From: an uncultured Alphaproteobacteria bacterium | Lineage (GTDB): Bacteria > Pseudomonadota > Alphaproteobacteria > Rhizobiales > Beijerinckiaceae | Assembly (NCBI GenBank): GCA_937988775.1 | Contig: CALKHP010000048.1 | Coordinates: forward strand, 62,001 to 126,000 | DNA length: 64,000 nt | Direction of reading: 5' to 3' | Shown: in pieces, positions 51,522-59,156 of the stretch | How positions within the stretch are numbered: the stretch's first letter is position 1 | Layout of the letters: each line of letters starts with the position of its first letter | The notes under the pieces: model-generated | Told to the model about the DNA's origin: nothing | What the model saw: only the letters and a program-made list of their open reading frames with translations | The model's database searches: none | Made by a program: the position numbers and the translations under genes

Positions 51522-52652
51522 CTAGTACCGGATCGCGGCGAAGAACATGGCGAACAGCCCGTCGACGACGATCACCATGAAGATCGCCTTCACCACCGAT
51601 GTCGTGGTCTGGCGGCCAAGTGATTCGGCCGAGCCCTGCACCTTCATGCCCTCCATCGAGGCGATCAGCCCGATCACCAGCGCCATGAACGGTGCCTTGA
51701 TCAGGCCGACCAGGAAGGTGTTGAGGCCGATGGCGCTCTGCAGGCGGCCGAGCAGCACGTCGGGGCTGACATCGCCGTACAGGATCACCGTCAGGCCGCC
51801 GCCGAACAGCGCCGACATGGCGCTGATGAAGGCCAGCATCGGCAGGCCGATGATCAGCGCCAGCACGCGCGGCACGATCAGCACCTCCATCGGGTCGAGC
51901 CCCATGGTGCGCAGCGCGTCGATCTCCTCGCGCATCTTCATCGAGCCGATTTCGGCGGTGAAGGCGCTGCCCGAGCGCCCCGCGATCATGATCGAGGTCA
52001 GCAGCACCGACAATTCGCGCAGGATCAGCACGCCGAGCAGGTCGACGACATAGATGATGGCGCCGAAGCGTTCCATCTGGAACACGCCCTGCTGCGCCAC
52101 GATGGCGCCGACCAGGAACGAGATCAGCACGATGATCGGCACGCCGCGAAACGCAACCTGCTCGAGCTGCTTGACGAGCGCGTTGATGCGGAAGCGGCGC
52201 GGGTTGGCGAGCGCCGTGCCGAGCGCCACCACGAAATTGCCGAGGAAGCTGGTGCCGTTGCGCAAATCCTGCGCCGATTCGACGACCGAGCCGCCGATAT
52301 CGGCGAGAAAACCATAGAAGGATGACGGCTCGCGCCGTTGCGGCGGCGGCTCGCTTGTGGTCGCGGTTTCCTTGATCAGGATGGCGCGTTCGGGATCGAC
52401 CCCGGCAAGATCGAGCGTGCCGCCGGCCTGCTTGAGCCGCTCCGCCAGCCGGTTGACGAGATGGCCGCCAAGCGTGTCGAAACTCTCGACCCTGGCGAGA
52501 TCGAGCACGACGCGGCCCTTGCCCTCGAGCTTGGGCAAGGCTTCGTCCATGCGCTCGGCCGCGGCCCGGCCATGGCGCAGCGTCCACGCCCCGGCGAGCA
52601 CCAGCCGCCGGGCGTCGCCGTTCTGCTCCAGGATGACGTCCGGTTCCGCCAA
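51522..52652 (-). CDS. mlaE: MlaE-type permease with N-terminal STAS domain
   Basis: A 376-residue inner-membrane permease. The first ~100 residues form a STAS-like domain (GKGRVVLDLARVESFDTLGG), the role played in E. coli by the separate MlaB protein. The rest is the MlaE core: VAFRGVPIIVLISFLVGAIV, IGSMKMREEIDALRTMGLDP and the last helices. The start is a TTG at 52652 with GGGGAG just upstream. Gene order is mlaE-mlaF-mlaD-lipoprotein. Confidence 0.92.
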   Translation of the reverse strand: MAEPDVILEQNGDARRLVLAGAWTLRHGRAAAERMDEALPKLEGKGRVVLDLARVESFDTLGGHLVNRLAERLKQAGGTLDLAGVDPERAILIKETATTSEPPPQRREPSSFYGFLADIGGSVVESAQDLRNGTSFLGNFVVALGTALANPRRFRINALVKQLEQVAFRGVPIIVLISFLVGAIVAQQGVFQMERFGAIIYVVDLLGVLILRELSVLLTSIMIAGRSGSAFTAEIGSMKMREEIDALRTMGLDPMEVLIVPRVLALIIGLPMLAFISAMSALFGGGLTVILYGDVSPDVLLGRLQSAIGLNTFLVGLIKAPFMALVIGLIASMEGMKVQGSAESLGRQTTTSVVKAIFMVIVVDGLFAMFFAAIRY

Positions 52653-52880
52653 GCTGCTCCCCTGCGTGCGTTCCCTTGCCCCGATTCGGCACAGGGGACC
52701 GCGCCGCCTGATCTAGGCCGGCTTTGCCGTCGCCCGCAATGGCGGCGCGGCAACGGCGGCGTGAATTCCGCTGCACGCCATCGCGGCCGGAGCCAGCGCC
52801 GGCGTAAGCGTCCATTAGGATTCGCGGCGCCATAATGGCGTGCGGCGAGACGATCGCCGAGAGGATACCGACCGACGCGC

Positions 52881-53693
52881 ATGCCTGCTCCCCCCGCCGT
52901 ACCCGATCTCGATACCGCCGATTTCGATGCCATAGAGGCGGCCGTGATGGAGACCGCGCGCGGCCGCTGGTTCCTGGCCGAGTTCGCGCGCCGCAACCGC
53001 CATGCCGATACCGAGGTGCTGCTCGCCGCTCTCGCCCGGGTGGAGCGCGGCGTCAGCGAACAGCATCAGCATGCCGGGCTCGAGCGCTTCCGCACCGATC
53101 TCGCCGACATGTCGGCGGCGATCGCCGATGCGCGCGCGGAAATCTCGTCCCTGCCCGATCCGCTGCGCGATCATCATGCCGGCCTCGGCGAAGCCTCGCA
53201 CGAACTCGACGCCATCACCGGCACCATCGAGACCGCCACCACCGAAATCCTTGCCGCCACCGAGGCGATCCAGGACATCACCTGGGCGATGCGCGAGAGC
53301 GGCGTCGAGAGCACGCTGTGCGACAGCGTCGACGAGCAGGCGACCAACATCTACACCGCCTGCAGCTTCCAGGACCTCACCGCCCAGCGCACCGGCAAGG
53401 TGGTGATGTTGTTGCGCTTCCTCGAAGGCCGCATCCACGCCATGACAGAGATCTGGGGCCTGCGCGCCCAGGATGGCGGCAAGGACGCCCCGGGATTCGC
53501 CCCGCACCGCTTCAGCCTCGAGGACGATGACGAGCGCCTGTCGCAGAACGACATCGACTTCGTGCTCGTCGAGCCGGCAAACCCGCCCGCCGCCAGACGC
53601 GGCGCCCGGCCGGACAAGCCAGCCACCACGCCCCGGACACTGGCCGATATCGATTTGCTGTCGGACGAGGAAAAAGCCAGCCTGTTCACGTAA
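52881..53693 (+). CDS. CheZ-like CheY-P phosphatase
   Basis: A 270-residue, mostly helical protein. The CheZ-like active site is YTACSFQDLTAQRTGKVV, with Asp165 and Gln169 in the positions of E. coli Asp143 and Gln147. The long ILAATEAIQDITW helix precedes it. The C-terminus carries two FliM-like peptides: LSQNDIDFVL (220-229) and ADIDLLSDEEKASLF (255-269), both of the kind that bind CheY. This strongly suggests that it dephosphorylates a CheY. The N-terminal GRWFLAEFARRNR motif is shared with other rhizobial signalling proteins. It is divergent from mlaE. Confidence 0.82.
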   Translation: MPAPPAVPDLDTADFDAIEAAVMETARGRWFLAEFARRNRHADTEVLLAALARVERGVSEQHQHAGLERFRTDLADMSAAIADARAEISSLPDPLRDHHAGLGEASHELDAITGTIETATTEILAATEAIQDITWAMRESGVESTLCDSVDEQATNIYTACSFQDLTAQRTGKVVMLLRFLEGRIHAMTEIWGLRAQDGGKDAPGFAPHRFSLEDDDERLSQNDIDFVLVEPANPPAARRGARPDKPATTPRTLADIDLLSDEEKASLFT

Positions 53694-53707
53694 GGCGGAG
53701 CGCCCGT

Positions 53708-53837
53708 CTTGTCCCGGACTTGATCCGGGACCCACATCCCAAAGACCAGTGTCATTCCCGCGCAGGCGGGAATCCAGAACCGCTGGCGTAAGCGGCCTCT
53801 GGATTCCCGATCACGCTGACGCGCGTCGGGAATGACA
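53708..53837. repeat. Family C and family B repeats
   Basis: A family C unit (TCCCGGACTTGATCCGGGA, 53711-53729) and a family B unit (53751-53837) whose ends are GTCATTCCCG and CGGGAATGAC. They fill the gap between the convergent CheZ-like and XRE genes. Confidence 0.85.
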
Positions 53838-53863
53838 ACAAGTGCATAGGGCTGGGCCCCGCC

Positions 53864-54481
53864 CTACTCCATCACCGCCGCTTTGAGGATCACCACCATG
53901 GTGGCGCGCGCCGGCTTTCGCGATGTATTGCGGATGTTGTGGGCGCGGTCGGCGCGGTAGCGCAGCGTCTCGCCGGCGCGCGCCTGCTGCACCACGCCGC
54001 CGACCTCGACCTCGAGCTCGCCTTCCAACACCGAGAGCGACTCGATCGAGCCGCGCTGATGCGCCTCGGAATCGAGTACGCCGCCCGGCTCGGCCTGGAA
54101 ATCGTACCATTGCAGCCATTCGACGGTCTTCAGCCAGCCGATGATGGCGAGCCGGCACTTGCCGTCGTCGGAGGTCAGGATCGGCGTGTCGCCCTTGCCC
54201 GACTTCTCGAAGAACGGCTCCTCGTCGGACTGCACCAGGAAGCGCTCGATCGAGATGTCGAGCGCCTGGCTCAGACGCCAGATCGTCGCCAGCGTCGGGT
54301 TGGTCTCGTTGCGCTCGATCTGGCTGATGATCGACTTCGCCACGCCGGACTGCTCGGAGAGTTCCGACAGCGACAGATTGTAGGCCTTGCGCAAGCACTG
54401 GATCGTCTTGCCGAGCTGGCCGGACAGCGCCACCGCTCCGGCATCCATCTCGCGGGTGCGTTCCTTGTCTTGAACAGCCAT
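53864..54481 (-). CDS. XRE-family regulator with C-terminal cupin domain
   Basis: A 205-residue regulator. The N-terminal helix-turn-helix is LSLSELSEQSGVAKSIISQI with ERNETNPTLATIWRLSQALD (about 35-78). A C-terminal cupin (about 125-198) has ESLSVLEGELEVEVGGVVQQ and a late RADRAHNIRNTS. This is the HipB/PuuR-like class that senses a small metabolite. It lies 107 bases after thiD in the same direction. A GAACGTTC palindrome is at 54516-54523, in the leader region. Confidence 0.88.
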   Translation of the reverse strand: MAVQDKERTREMDAGAVALSGQLGKTIQCLRKAYNLSLSELSEQSGVAKSIISQIERNETNPTLATIWRLSQALDISIERFLVQSDEEPFFEKSGKGDTPILTSDDGKCRLAIIGWLKTVEWLQWYDFQAEPGGVLDSEAHQRGSIESLSVLEGELEVEVGGVVQQARAGETLRYRADRAHNIRNTSRKPARATMVVILKAAVME

Positions 54482-54588
54482 GGCCTTTGTCCCGATGTCG
54501 TTTCGCAGTACGAACGAACGTTCTCTCTACCGGACAGTACCATGCCCGAGAGCGGCTCCGGATTCAAGAACGCAGGCCGCCCCGGCCC

Positions 54589-55428
54589 TCACCACCAGCG
54601 GTAAAAATGATGCACCGGGCCATGGCCATGGCCGACTTTCAGCCGCTCGCTGGCGGCGATCGCCGCCGTGACATAGGCCTTGGCGGCACCGACCGCATCG
54701 ACCAGCGTCTCGCCGCGCGCCAGCCCGGCCGCGATCGCCGAGGACAACGTGCAGCCGGTGCCATGCGTGTTGACGCCGGGCTGGCGCGGCGCGGCGAAGC
54801 GGCTGACGCCGCCGCCCTCCGCCAGCAGGTCGACACTTTCCGGCCCCTCGCCATGGCCGCCCTTGACCAGCACGGCGCGCGCGCCCATGGCGACCAGCTT
54901 CTCGGCCTGCGCCTGCATGGCGGCCTCGTTGCGGGCGAGCGGCGTCTCGGTCAGCGCCGCCGCCTCGGGCAGGTTGGGCGTGATCAGGCGCGCCAGCGGC
55001 AACAGCAGCCGCTTGAGCGCCGCCACCGCCTCCGGCGCAAGCAAGCGGTCGCCGCTCGTCGCCACCATCACCGGATCGAGCACCACGGCGCGCTGGCCGT
55101 GCCGTTCGAGCCCCGCCGCCACCGCCTCGATCACGCCGGGCTGCGACAGCATGCCGATCTTGACCGCATCGACCGCCAGATCGGAGAACACGCTTGTCAT
55201 CTGCTGCGTCACGAAGGCCGGCGGCACGTCGTGGATCGCCTGCACGCCGCGCGTGTTCTGCGCCGTCAGCGCCGTGATGACGCTGGCGCCATAGACGCCA
55301 AGCGCCGAAAACGTCTTCAGGTCCGCCTGGATGCCGGCGCCGCCGCCCGAATCCGAGCCGGCAATGGTCACCGCGATCGGCACGCTCGCTGTCACGTCCA
55401 CACTCGCTCCTTCGCTTCGCTTTGCCAT
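54589..55428 (-). CDS. thiD: Hydroxymethylpyrimidine/phosphomethylpyrimidine kinase
   Basis: A 279-residue ribokinase-fold enzyme that phosphorylates HMP to HMP-PP for thiamine synthesis. Family marks: TIAGSDSGGGAGIQADLKTF, VYGASVITALTAQNT, VLDPVMVATSGDRLL, ITPNLPEAAALT, LVKGGHGEGPESVDLL and the catalytic NTHGTGCTLSSAIAA. The last motif holds the general base Asp-equivalent Cys/Gly loop. No other thiamine gene is close. Confidence 0.96.
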   Translation of the reverse strand: MAKRSEGASVDVTASVPIAVTIAGSDSGGGAGIQADLKTFSALGVYGASVITALTAQNTRGVQAIHDVPPAFVTQQMTSVFSDLAVDAVKIGMLSQPGVIEAVAAGLERHGQRAVVLDPVMVATSGDRLLAPEAVAALKRLLLPLARLITPNLPEAAALTETPLARNEAAMQAQAEKLVAMGARAVLVKGGHGEGPESVDLLAEGGGVSRFAAPRQPGVNTHGTGCTLSSAIAAGLARGETLVDAVGAAKAYVTAAIAASERLKVGHGHGPVHHFYRWW

Positions 55429-55465
55429 GTTAACGCAAGATCGGGCTATCAGGGCACCACGTGCC

Positions 55466-56446
55466 TCAAATGACGCGGCTTGGCGCGACGCTGCGCTGCT
55501 TGTCGCGCCGGATGCCGAGCCGGCGCTCGCGCCAGATCACGAAAATGCCCGAGCTGATGACAATGGCCGCGCCGACGATCACCGCCCATTGCGGCAATTC
55601 GCTGAACACGAGCCAGCCGAGCCCGACCGCCCAGATCATGCTGAGATAATCGAACGAGGCGATGATCGAGGCATCCGCATGCCGGAAGCTCAGCGTCATG
55701 GTGATCTGGCCGATGCCGCCGAGCAGGCCGATGCTGACCAGCAGCGCGCCCTGCCAGAATGTCGGCATCACCCAGCCGAGCGCCGGGACGAAGCCGCCGG
55801 CAATGCCGGTCGCCAGGCCAAGCAGCGTGGTCTGCAACATGAAATAGAACACGATCGCCGCCGGATGCTCGCTGCCGGTCAGCCGCCGCACCTCGATGGT
55901 GGCGAAGGCCGAACAGATCGCGCCCATCACGCCGAGCAGCATGCCGCGCGCTTCCGTGCCACCGAGCCCGCGCGAGAACAGCCCGTCGGCGAGATAGGGC
56001 GACAGCATCACCAGCACGCCAGCGAAACCGACCATCACCGCGCTCCAGCGGTAGATGCGCACGGTTTCCTTGAGGAGCCAGGCGGCCAGCACCACCGTGA
56101 TCAGCGGCGCCGCATAGCTGATCGCCGTGGCATCGGACAGCGGCAGCATCGTCGTGGCGGCAAAGCCGCAGAACATGCCGGTCGAGCCGATCACGCCGCG
56201 CCGCATGTGGCTGGTGAAATTGCGCGTGCGCGTCGCCGCCGACAGGTCGTGCACGAGGGCGAGCCAGATATAGACCGGCACGATGGCGAACAGCGAGCGG
56301 CAGAACACCACCTGCCCGGTCGGGAAGGTCTCGCCGACATATTTGATACCCGCCGACATCAGCGTGAACACGAAGGTCGACAGGATCTTGAGGCCGATGC
56401 CCCGCATCATGCGGCGCGGGGCCTGGGGCGCGGCGGCCGCTTCCAT
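55466..56446 (-). CDS. EamA/DMT-family transporter
   Basis: A 326-residue drug/metabolite-family transporter with about ten membrane helices in two EamA repeats (about 15-150 and 165-300). TTMLPLSDATAISYAAPLIT and the matching second-repeat RHADASIIASFDYLSMIWAV are the EamA signatures. I chose the ATG at 56446 because the upstream extension is Arg-rich and not membrane-like. It lies 37 bases from thiD and on the same strand, so it may carry a thiamine-related compound, but no evidence for the substrate exists. Confidence 0.88.
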   Translation of the reverse strand: MEAAAAPQAPRRMMRGIGLKILSTFVFTLMSAGIKYVGETFPTGQVVFCRSLFAIVPVYIWLALVHDLSAATRTRNFTSHMRRGVIGSTGMFCGFAATTMLPLSDATAISYAAPLITVVLAAWLLKETVRIYRWSAVMVGFAGVLVMLSPYLADGLFSRGLGGTEARGMLLGVMGAICSAFATIEVRRLTGSEHPAAIVFYFMLQTTLLGLATGIAGGFVPALGWVMPTFWQGALLVSIGLLGGIGQITMTLSFRHADASIIASFDYLSMIWAVGLGWLVFSELPQWAVIVGAAIVISSGIFVIWRERRLGIRRDKQRSVAPSRVI

Positions 56447-56493
56447 CGCCTTGGTTCCTTCCGGTGGCTGGCCGCGTGGCGGCGCGCGAAACC

Positions 56494-57273
56494 CTAGAAG
56501 TTGCTGGCGAAAGCGCCGCCGTCGATGACGAAATTCTGGCCGACGAGATAGCCGGCCTGCATGCTGCACAGGAAAGCGCAAAGCTGGCCGAACTCATGCG
56601 GCGAGCCGATGCGCTTGGCCGGCACCCCGGCGACGCGCATGGCGCGCGCCTCCTCGGGCGTCAGGTTGCGCAGTTCCGCCATGCGCTTGTTGGCATTGGT
56701 GAAACGGTCGGTCTCGAAAATGCCGGGCAGGATGTTGTTGATGGTGACGTTCTTGCCGGCGATCTCGCGCGCGACGCCGCCGAGGAAGGCGGTCAGGCCG
56801 GCACGTGCGCCCGACGACAGGTCGAGCCCGACGAGCGGCGTCTTCACCGAGGCCGAAGTGATGTTGACGATGCGCCCGAAGCCGCGCGCCATCATGCCGG
56901 GCGCCGTGCGCTGGATCATCTCGAGCGGCGCGATCATGTTGGCGGTGACGCCGGCCAGCATCGCGGCGCGGTCGATCTGGCGGAAATCCTTCGGCGGCGG
57001 CCCGTCGGCGTTGTTGACCAGGATATCGGGCTCCGGGCAGGCGGCCAGCAGCGCCTCCTGGCCTTCCGGCGTCGTCACGTCGGCAGCGACCGCGGTGACT
57101 TTCGCACCGCTCGCCTTGGCGATCGCGGCCGCGGTTGCCTGCAACGTCTCCTTGTTGCGGCCGTTGATCACCACCGCGCAGCCGGCTTCCGCCAGCGCCT
57201 CGGCGCAGGCGCGCGCCAGGCCGCGGCTCGATGCGCAGACGATGGCCTTGCGGCCGGCAATTCCGAGATCCAT
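56494..57273 (-). CDS. SDR-family protein with altered catalytic residues
   Basis: A 259-residue Rossmann protein. The cofactor-binding start is AIVCASSRGLARACAEALAE, with NGRNK at the end of beta 2 suggesting NADP, and the NNA-like motif is DILVNNADG. The catalytic Ser is present in NITSASVKTP, but the Tyr-x3-Lys pair is replaced by LDLSSGARAGLTAF: no Tyr, and Arg where Lys should be. This occurs in a few SDR subgroups. The C-terminus GYLVGQNFVIDGGAFASNF is standard. It is divergent from tctC. Confidence 0.88.
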   Translation of the reverse strand: MDLGIAGRKAIVCASSRGLARACAEALAEAGCAVVINGRNKETLQATAAAIAKASGAKVTAVAADVTTPEGQEALLAACPEPDILVNNADGPPPKDFRQIDRAAMLAGVTANMIAPLEMIQRTAPGMMARGFGRIVNITSASVKTPLVGLDLSSGARAGLTAFLGGVAREIAGKNVTINNILPGIFETDRFTNANKRMAELRNLTPEEARAMRVAGVPAKRIGSPHEFGQLCAFLCSMQAGYLVGQNFVIDGGAFASNF

Positions 57274-57479
57274 GACAACTCCTCCGGGGGCGCCGTGCGC
57301 CCCTGTTGCATTCCAGGCCGATGTAAAGCCCCCCGGCACGGCAGATCAACCCGGCATCGCCCGGCACACCCATGAATTCGCCCGTCAGGACGGGCCGGCG
57401 AGTAAATCAAATTTTGGATCGGTCGAAACAGGGGTGACAGGGGGACGACGCCATGCATACTGAATGCAAATTCGAGCGT

Positions 57480-57489
57480 GGGGGGGGGG
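57480..57489 (+). repeat. Run of ten G upstream of tctC
   Basis: A homopolymer of ten G ends five bases before the ATG of tctC, where the ribosome site should be. It lies inside the longer in-frame reading that starts at 57453. Confidence 0.9.
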
Positions 57490-57494
57490 ATGAC

Positions 57495-58481
57495 ATGTTG
57501 AAACTCAATCGTCGGAAAGTCCTGGCTGGTGCCGGTGCGGCCTTGACCGCAGGCGCGGTCGCAATGCCGGGCACGGCCTGGGCCGCGTGGCCGGAGCGCC
57601 CGATCACGCTCTACGTGCCATGGGCCGCCGGCGGCGGCACGGATGCGACCGCCCGCGTTATCGGCACGCTGCTCGAGAAGAAGCTCGGCCAGCCGGTCAA
57701 CGTCGTCAACCGTGACGGCGGCAGCGGCGTCGTCGGCCATACCGCCATCGCGCAGGCCGCGCCCGACGGCTACACGATCGGCATCGCCACGGTCGAGATC
57801 GCCATGATGCACTGGCAGGGGCTGACCAAGCTCAGCTTCGCCGATTATACGCCGCTAGCGCTGATGAACCTCGACCCGGCCGCCATCCAGGTGAAGGCCG
57901 ACGCGCCCTACAAGACGATCAAGGACCTGGTCGCGGACATCAAGAAGAATCCGGGCAAGCTCAAGGCGTCGGGCACCGGCCAGGGCGGCATCTGGCATCT
58001 GGCGCTTGCCGGCATGCTGACCGACCTCGGCGTCGATCCCACCGCCTCGCCATGGGTGCCGAGCAAGGGCGCAGCCCCCGGCCTTCAGGACCTGGTTGCC
58101 GGCGGCGTGGCCATCGCCGCCTGCTCGCTGCCCGAGGCGCGCTCGCTGATCGACGCGAAACGCGTCAAGAGCCTCGTGATCATGGACACGAACAAGAGCA
58201 CGCTGTTCCCGGATGTCCCGACGCTCAAGGCCGAGACCGGCAGCGACTGGACGATGGGTGCCTGGCGCGGCATCGTCGCCCCGAAGGGCCTGCCCGCCGA
58301 CATCACCAAGAAGCTGATCGATGCGCTGGATTCCATCTACAAGGACAAGGAATACACCGGCTTCATGGGCAAGCAGGGCTACGGTATCCGCTATGCCGGG
58401 GGCGACGACTTCCTGAAGTTCTGGCAGGACAGCGACAAGTCCATGGGTGTGGTCATGAAAAAAGTCGGCCTCGCCAAATAA
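57495..58481 (+). CDS. tctC: Tripartite tricarboxylate transporter substrate-binding protein (Bug family)
   Basis: A 328-residue periplasmic binding protein. A Tat-type signal (NRRKVLAGAGAALTAGAVAM) is followed by PERPITLYVPWAAGGGTDAT, the Bug-family start, the RDGGSGVVGHTAIAQAAPDG loop and a central GTGQGGIWHLA. The start at 57495 gives a signal with RR near position 7. It delivers an organic acid to TctAB, which follow directly. Confidence 0.92.
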   Translation: MLKLNRRKVLAGAGAALTAGAVAMPGTAWAAWPERPITLYVPWAAGGGTDATARVIGTLLEKKLGQPVNVVNRDGGSGVVGHTAIAQAAPDGYTIGIATVEIAMMHWQGLTKLSFADYTPLALMNLDPAAIQVKADAPYKTIKDLVADIKKNPGKLKASGTGQGGIWHLALAGMLTDLGVDPTASPWVPSKGAAPGLQDLVAGGVAIAACSLPEARSLIDAKRVKSLVIMDTNKSTLFPDVPTLKAETGSDWTMGAWRGIVAPKGLPADITKKLIDALDSIYKDKEYTGFMGKQGYGIRYAGGDDFLKFWQDSDKSMGVVMKKVGLAK

Positions 58482-58491
58482 GGATCGGTCG

Positions 58492-58950
58492 ATGCGCTTC
58501 AATGACGCGATCATCGGGATAATCCTCATCGTTGGCGCGGTGGCGGTCTATCTCTACGCCAGGACCCTGCCCGATATTCCCGGGCAGGAATACGGTGCGG
58601 CGGTCTTCCCGATGATCGTCGCCTGCGGCCTTGGCCTGTGCGGCGCGGCGCTCACCGTGAGCGGCGCGCGCAACTGGCAGGGCGCGGCGGCACTTGCGCC
58701 GTGGACCGCGCAACCCGGCCCCTGGATCCGGGCCGGTGCGATGCTGCTGGCGATTTTCTTCTACATCTTCGCCGGCAACGCGCTTGGCTTCATGATCACC
58801 TCGACCGTGTCGCTGTTCGCATTGTTCGTCCTGCTCGGCTCGCGCTGGTGGGCGGCGCTGTTCATCGCCGTGGTGGTGAGCCTGCTGATCGAACGAAGCT
58901 TCGGCGATCTGCTTCTGGTGCCGTTGCCACGCGGCGTACTTTGGATCTGA
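58492..58950 (+). CDS. tctB: Tripartite tricarboxylate transporter small membrane subunit TctB
   Basis: A 152-residue protein with four membrane helices and the DUF1468 layout: first helix IIGIILIVGAVAVYLYARTL, then LPDIPGQEYGAAVFPMIVAC, and two closely spaced final helices ending ERSFGDLLLVPLPRGVL. It lies 10 bases after tctC. A 206-base gap without a gene separates it from tctA, more than usual in this operon. Confidence 0.9.
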   Translation: MRFNDAIIGIILIVGAVAVYLYARTLPDIPGQEYGAAVFPMIVACGLGLCGAALTVSGARNWQGAAALAPWTAQPGPWIRAGAMLLAIFFYIFAGNALGFMITSTVSLFALFVLLGSRWWAALFIAVVVSLLIERSFGDLLLVPLPRGVLWI

Positions 58951-59156
58951 GCATTCGTGCCAGCGATGCGGCCCGTGCCGCACCGCCGGCATTCTCGTCT
59001 CGCTCCTGGCAATCGCGCCCTCGCCTGGCTGCCATCCGGCCACAGGCGGGCGGAGCCTTCTCCATCGGCGCGCGAGACATGAGCGCGGAAAGCATGAGTG
59101 CCGGAAACCGCGTGGTGTCGCCCACGCCACGGGCTGGAACTGAAGGATAGGGAACC

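Noticed and set aside
51520..52833. Extension of the mlaF frame through the permease gene
   Set aside because: The permease is in another frame with strong homology, and mlaF has a proper ATG at 51519.
54511..54523. GAACGTTC palindrome as XRE operator
   Set aside because: Only eight bases, one copy, and expected by chance in a sequence of this length. Kept as a remark in the gene entry.
58951..59156. A small gene between tctB and tctA
   Set aside because: Open frames here lack family features and a ribosome site except the one used by tctA. It looks like a plain spacer.
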